Positions 5,101 to 7,906 of a stretch of DNA of 7,906 nt are shown here, piece after piece (the first letter of the stretch is position 1; the number at the start of each line of letters is the position of its first letter). The position numbers and the translations under genes are program-made. The notes beneath the pieces are model-generated. The model ran no database searches and was not told the DNA's origin. It saw only the letters and a program-made list of their open reading frames with translations. Source of the DNA: Paracoccaceae bacterium (GTDB lineage: Bacteria; Pseudomonadota; Alphaproteobacteria; Rhodobacterales; Rhodobacteraceae); assembly GCA_026997055.1 (NCBI GenBank), contig JALWJU010000060.1:1-7906 (forward strand), read 5' to 3'.

Positions 5101-6780
5101 ATGCAGAGCGAGGCAAGGCCCTGGAAGGACGGGCGCGGCAAGGGGCGGCAGAGGCCGCGCGGGCGACAGCTGGCGCCCGCCGCACTTGCCGAACTGCGCG
5201 CGCTGCTGGGCGCGGGGCCGCTTGAGCGCGACCGGCTGATAGAATACCTGCACGCGATACAGGACGCCCACGGCCACCTCTCGGCCGCGCATATCCGGGC
5301 GCTGGCGGAGCTCATGCGCCTGAGCCAGGCCGAGATTTACGAAGTCGCGAGCTTCTACGCCCATTTCGACCTGGTGCGCGAGGGCGAAGCCCCGCCGCCC
5401 GCGCTCACCATCCGCGTCTGCGACAGCCTCACATGCGAGATGACCGGGGCCGATCGGCTCGCCGCGGCGCTCGAGGCGGGCACCGACCCCGCCCGCATCC
5501 GCATCCTGCGCGCGCCCTGCATGGGGCGCTGCGATACGGCCCCCGTGGCCGAGGTCGGCCACAACCATATCGGCCATGCCACGCCGGAATCCGTGCTCGA
5601 AGCCGCGCGCGCGGGCGAGACCCGGGCGCAAGTCCCCGAGGCCGAGACCCTCGCCGCCTACCGCGCCAGCGGCGGCTATCAGGCGCTCGAGGCCCTGCGC
5701 AAGAGCGGCGACTGGCGCGCGGTGCAGGCGCGCATCGCCGAGGCCGGGCTGCGCGGGCAGGGGGGCGCGGGCTTTCCGGCGGCGCGCAAATGGGACTTCG
5801 TGCGCGCGCACCCCGCGCCCCGCTTCCTCGCCGTCAATGCCGACGAGGGCGAGCCCGGCACCTTCAAGGACCGCCTGCTGCTGGAAACCCGCCCGCATCT
5901 GGTGCTCGAAGGCGCGCTGATCGCCGCCTGGGCAGTGGAGGCCGGGCGCGTCTATTTCTACCTGCGCGACGAATATCCCGGCATCCGCGCCATGCTCGCG
6001 CGCGAGATCGCCGCGCTGGAGGCCGCCGGGCTCACGGCCCCCGGATATATCGACCTGCGCCGGGGCGCGGGCGCCTATATCTGCGGCGAGGAAAGCGCCA
6101 TGCTCGAGAGCATCGAGGGCAAGCGCGGCCTGCCCCGCCACCGCCCGCCCTATGTGGCCGAGCGCGGCCTGTTCGGCCGCCCGACCCTGGTGCACAATGT
6201 CGAGACCCTCTACTGGGTCGCGCGCATCGAGCGCGAAGGCCCCGGCGTGCTGAACGCCACCGAGAAGAACGGCCGCACCGGCCTGCGCCACTATTCGGTC
6301 TCGGGCCGGGTCAGGCGCCCGGGCGTCTACCTGCTGCCGGCGGGCTCGACCATTGGCGACGTGATCGAAGCGGCCGGGGGCATGGCGGAGGGCCACCGCT
6401 TCGCCGCCTACCAGCCCGGCGGGCCTTCCTCCGGCCTGCTGCCGGCCGCGCTCGACGATGTGCCGCTCGATTTCGACATGCTCCAGCCCCATGGCAGCTT
6501 CATCGGCTCGGCCGCGGTGGTGGTGCTCTCGGACCGCGACTCCCCGCGCGAAGCGGCGCTCAACATGCTGCGCTTCTTCGAGCGCGAAAGCTGCGGCCAA
6601 TGCACCCCCTGCCGGGTGGGCTGCGAAAAGGCGGTGAAGCTGATGCAGGCGCCCGCCTGGGACCAGGCGCTGCTCGAAGAGCTTTGCGAAGTGATGGCAG
6701 ACGCCTCGATCTGCGGCCTCGGCCAGGCCGCGCCCAACGCGATCCGCCTGACCATGCGCCACTTCCCGGATGAGGTCTGA
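5101..6780 (+). CDS. NuoE-NuoF fusion flavoprotein (NAD-dependent formate dehydrogenase beta / HoxF-type diaphorase subunit)
   Basis: A 559-residue protein from the ATG at 5101, 3 bases after GGAGG; the ATG at 5086 is an alternative. Residues about 50-165 are a NuoE/24-kDa thioredoxin-like domain with the [2Fe-2S] ligands C107, C112, C140 and C144 (CDSLTC and CMGRC). Residues about 180-555 are a NuoF/51-kDa domain: GQGGAGFP (219-226) and NADEGEPGTFKDR (246-258) for FMN/NADH binding, GAYICGEES (324-332), and the [4Fe-4S] ligands C498, C501, C504 (SCGQCTPC) plus C538 (ICGLGQ). All cofactor residues are present. It should pass electrons between NAD(H) and a partner redox enzyme in the cytoplasm. 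This domain order is found in NAD-dependent formate dehydrogenase diaphorase subunits and in HoxF of NAD-reducing hydrogenase. Complex I would normally keep E and F separate within a nuo operon. No catalytic subunit gene is adjacent on either side, so the partner is unknown. The N-terminal 25 residues are unusually Arg/Gly-rich. Confidence 0.88.
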   Translation: MQSEARPWKDGRGKGRQRPRGRQLAPAALAELRALLGAGPLERDRLIEYLHAIQDAHGHLSAAHIRALAELMRLSQAEIYEVASFYAHFDLVREGEAPPPALTIRVCDSLTCEMTGADRLAAALEAGTDPARIRILRAPCMGRCDTAPVAEVGHNHIGHATPESVLEAARAGETRAQVPEAETLAAYRASGGYQALEALRKSGDWRAVQARIAEAGLRGQGGAGFPAARKWDFVRAHPAPRFLAVNADEGEPGTFKDRLLLETRPHLVLEGALIAAWAVEAGRVYFYLRDEYPGIRAMLAREIAALEAAGLTAPGYIDLRRGAGAYICGEESAMLESIEGKRGLPRHRPPYVAERGLFGRPTLVHNVETLYWVARIEREGPGVLNATEKNGRTGLRHYSVSGRVRRPGVYLLPAGSTIGDVIEAAGGMAEGHRFAAYQPGGPSSGLLPAALDDVPLDFDMLQPHGSFIGSAAVVVLSDRDSPREAALNMLRFFERESCGQCTPCRVGCEKAVKLMQAPAWDQALLEELCEVMADASICGLGQAAPNAIRLTMRHFPDEV

Positions 6781-6790
6781 GCGCCCCGGA

Positions 6791-7003
6791 TCACACCCGC
6801 AGGATGTGTTTCCAGACCGTCCCGCCGGCGAAGCGGTTCAGCACCACGAAATAGGCGATCACCAGCGCAAGAAGCAGCAGCGCCGGCCCACCGGAGAGCT
6901 CGAAGCCGCCTTCGGTCAGCCCGCCGGTGAATTTCGCGATCAGGTAGCCGAAGCCGCCAAAGGAGGTGACGAGATCGAGGATGAAGGCGAAAACCTTTTT
7001 CAT
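6791..7003 (-). CDS. 70-residue membrane protein (hypothetical)
   Basis: The product begins MKKVFAFILDLVTSFGGFGY and has two hydrophobic stretches, about 5-25 (broken by Gly) and 39-56 (PALLLLALVIAYFVVLNR), ending in FAGGTVWKHILRV. The C-terminal GGTxWKxIL is reminiscent of the end of RDD-type membrane domains, but this is too little to assign a family. I chose the ATG at 7003 because MKK is a typical membrane-protein start with TTTGGA about 7 bases upstream. A second in-frame ATG at 7018 would add MFGNI but has no SD. It ends 10 bases from the convergent end of the flavoprotein gene and diverges from ftsY. The frame is short, but the clean hydrophobic pattern in otherwise Arg/Ala-prone GC-rich DNA makes it likely real. 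Confidence 0.68.
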   Translation of the reverse strand: MKKVFAFILDLVTSFGGFGYLIAKFTGGLTEGGFELSGGPALLLLALVIAYFVVLNRFAGGTVWKHILRV

Positions 7004-7165
7004 AATGTTTCCAAACATGGTTGTTGCTTATCTGCGCATGGATAGCCCGCGACGCCCCCCCACGCAAGGAAAAGCCACGACACCCCGCCGATCCTCACCG
7101 CCCTCATCCCTGCCCCCTTCCAATGCCGGCCAAAGCCGACTATCTGGAAACAAACCGGAGGCACC
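7004..7165. promoter_or_regulatory. Divergent intergenic region between the small membrane protein gene and ftsY
   Basis: About 160 bases that should hold the promoters of both genes. It is less GC-rich at its two ends, but I cannot name -35/-10 pairs with confidence; TATCTG at 7141-7146 is a possible -10 for ftsY with only a weak TTCCAA 17 bases upstream. The ftsY SD is GGAGG at 7157-7161. At 7005-7018 a small palindrome (ATGTTT CC AAACAT) spans the two candidate start codons of the membrane protein gene. Confidence 0.4.
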
Positions 7166-7906
7166 ATGTCGTTTTTCAACAAGCTGAAGAAGCGCCTGTT
7201 CAAATCGTCCGCCAGGCTCGAAGAGGGGCTCGAGGCGATCGTCGGGGAAGGGGCCGAGCAAGAGCCCGCCGAGGCCGAAACCCCGACGCCGCCCGCGCCC
7301 GAGCCCACGCCCGAGCCGAACAGCGAAGCCGCGCCCGCGCCCGCCACGCGGCCCGGCCTCATCGGCCGCATCCTCAAGCGCCCCGCCACGCCCCGCCGCC
7401 TGCTCGACGACGCCATGCTCGAAAGCCTCGAAGACCTGCTGATCGCCTCCGACATGGGCGTCGATACCGCCATGCGCATCACCGCCAACCTGTCCGAACG
7501 CCATTTCGGCAAGAAGCTCTCGGTCGAGGAAATCAAGACGCTGATGGCCGAGGAAATCGCCCGCGTCATGGAGCCCGTCGCCCGCCCGCTGCCGCTCTAT
7601 GCGAAAAAGCCCCAGGTGGTGCTGGTGGTCGGCGTCAACGGCTCGGGCAAGACCACCACCATCGGCAAGCTCGCCAGCCAGTTCCGCGCCGCCGGCAAAT
7701 CGGTGATCATCGCCGCCGGCGATACCTTCCGCGCCGCCGCGGTGGAGCAGCTCCAGGTCTGGGGCGAGCGCGCGGGCGTCCCGGTCCTCACCGCTCCCGA
7801 AGGCGCCGACCCCGCCGCGCTCGCCTTCGATGCCATGCGCCGCGCCGAAGAAGAGGGCGCCGACCTCTTGATGATCGACACGGCCGGCCGCCTGCAAAAC
7901 CGCGCC
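7166..7906 (+). CDS. ftsY: Signal recognition particle receptor FtsY (C-terminus off the right edge)
   Basis: FtsY is the SRP-receptor GTPase that docks ribosome-SRP complexes at the inner membrane for co-translational membrane insertion. The window holds 247 codons. The N-terminus MSFFNKLKKRLFKSS is a basic amphipathic helix, as in FtsY membrane-targeting segments. A short Glu/Pro/Ala-rich acidic linker (about 24-62) follows, then the helical N domain (about 64-145). The G domain shows G1 GVNGSGKTTT (156-165), DTFRAAAVEQ (186-195) and the G3 DTAGR (238-242). The G4 and G5 motifs and the rest of the G domain lie beyond the edge. FtsY rather than Ffh is indicated by the acidic N-terminal extension and by GVNGSGKTTT rather than the GLQGxGKTT typical of Ffh. 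The ATG at 7166 has GGAGG four bases upstream. The short acidic domain is in line with alphaproteobacterial FtsY. Confidence 0.97.
   Translation, partial: MSFFNKLKKRLFKSSARLEEGLEAIVGEGAEQEPAEAETPTPPAPEPTPEPNSEAAPAPATRPGLIGRILKRPATPRRLLDDAMLESLEDLLIASDMGVDTAMRITANLSERHFGKKLSVEEIKTLMAEEIARVMEPVARPLPLYAKKPQVVLVVGVNGSGKTTTIGKLASQFRAAGKSVIIAAGDTFRAAAVEQLQVWGERAGVPVLTAPEGADPAALAFDAMRRAEEEGADLLMIDTAGRLQNRA

Noticed and set aside
4699..6762. A 687-codon open frame on the minus strand
   Set aside because: It is antisense to the NuoE-NuoF fusion gene, whose cofactor motifs are all intact on the plus strand. The low-complexity His/Arg/Gly/Ala composition marks it as a shadow.
5433..6773. A 446-codon plus-strand frame overlapping the flavoprotein gene in another phase
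   Set aside because: Its product is almost entirely Arg/Ala/Gly/Pro, the usual out-of-phase reading of high-GC genes.
7028..7897. A 289-codon minus-strand frame opposite ftsY
   Set aside because: It is antisense to ftsY, which carries clear GTPase motifs; the translation is a Gly/Ala/Arg-rich shadow.

Overview
The window is GC-rich DNA with tightly packed genes, strongly G/C-biased third codon positions and an FtsY of alphaproteobacterial type. The codon use and gene families (DUF2927 lipoprotein, a four-cysteine periplasmic protein, a NuoE-NuoF fusion) suggest a Rhodobacterales (Paracoccaceae/Rhodobacteraceae) chromosome. I infer the taxonomy from protein character only. I see no rRNA, tRNA, CRISPR array or insertion sequence.

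Left block, minus strand, read from about 4330 down to 1: up to two doubtful short frames (4325-4155 and 4158-4060), a 27-codon single-membrane-helix peptide (4058-3975), an XpaC-family membrane protein (3975-3070), a TelA/KlaA-family protein (3070-1880), a DUF2927 lipoprotein (1855-914) and an SPFH-domain protein of the YdjI type (860 to beyond the left edge). The junctions TGATG (peptide/xpaC) and TAATG (xpaC/telA), with gaps of 24 and 53 bases further on, point to one operon. All recognised members are membrane-bound or membrane-associated, so a cell-envelope integrity or stress module is the likeliest reading. A run of nine G (coding strand) ends the small peptide. One extra G, or a -1 ribosomal slip there, would fuse the membrane helix in frame to XpaC.

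Middle block (4059-4547): a stretch of about 490 bases with no convincing gene. It holds a 3 x 14-base tandem repeat, a 2 x 19-base tandem repeat, a possible minus-strand promoter and the two doubtful frames, which may be the remains of one broken gene.

Right block: a secreted four-cysteine protein (4958-4548, minus) diverges from a NuoE-NuoF fusion flavoprotein (5101-6780, plus) of the NAD-dependent formate dehydrogenase/HoxF diaphorase type. Between them lies a perfect inverted pair, ACAATAGCGC/GCGCTATTGT. Each copy carries a TATTGT -10-like hexamer, and the minus-strand copy would give a leaderless transcript. A perfect 14-base tandem duplication covers the ribosome-binding and start region of the fusion gene. 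No catalytic subunit gene lies next to the fusion, so its partner must be elsewhere. A 70-residue membrane protein (7003-6791, minus) follows convergently after 10 bases. It diverges from ftsY, the signal-recognition-particle receptor, which starts at 7166 and is cut by the right edge after its DTAGR motif.
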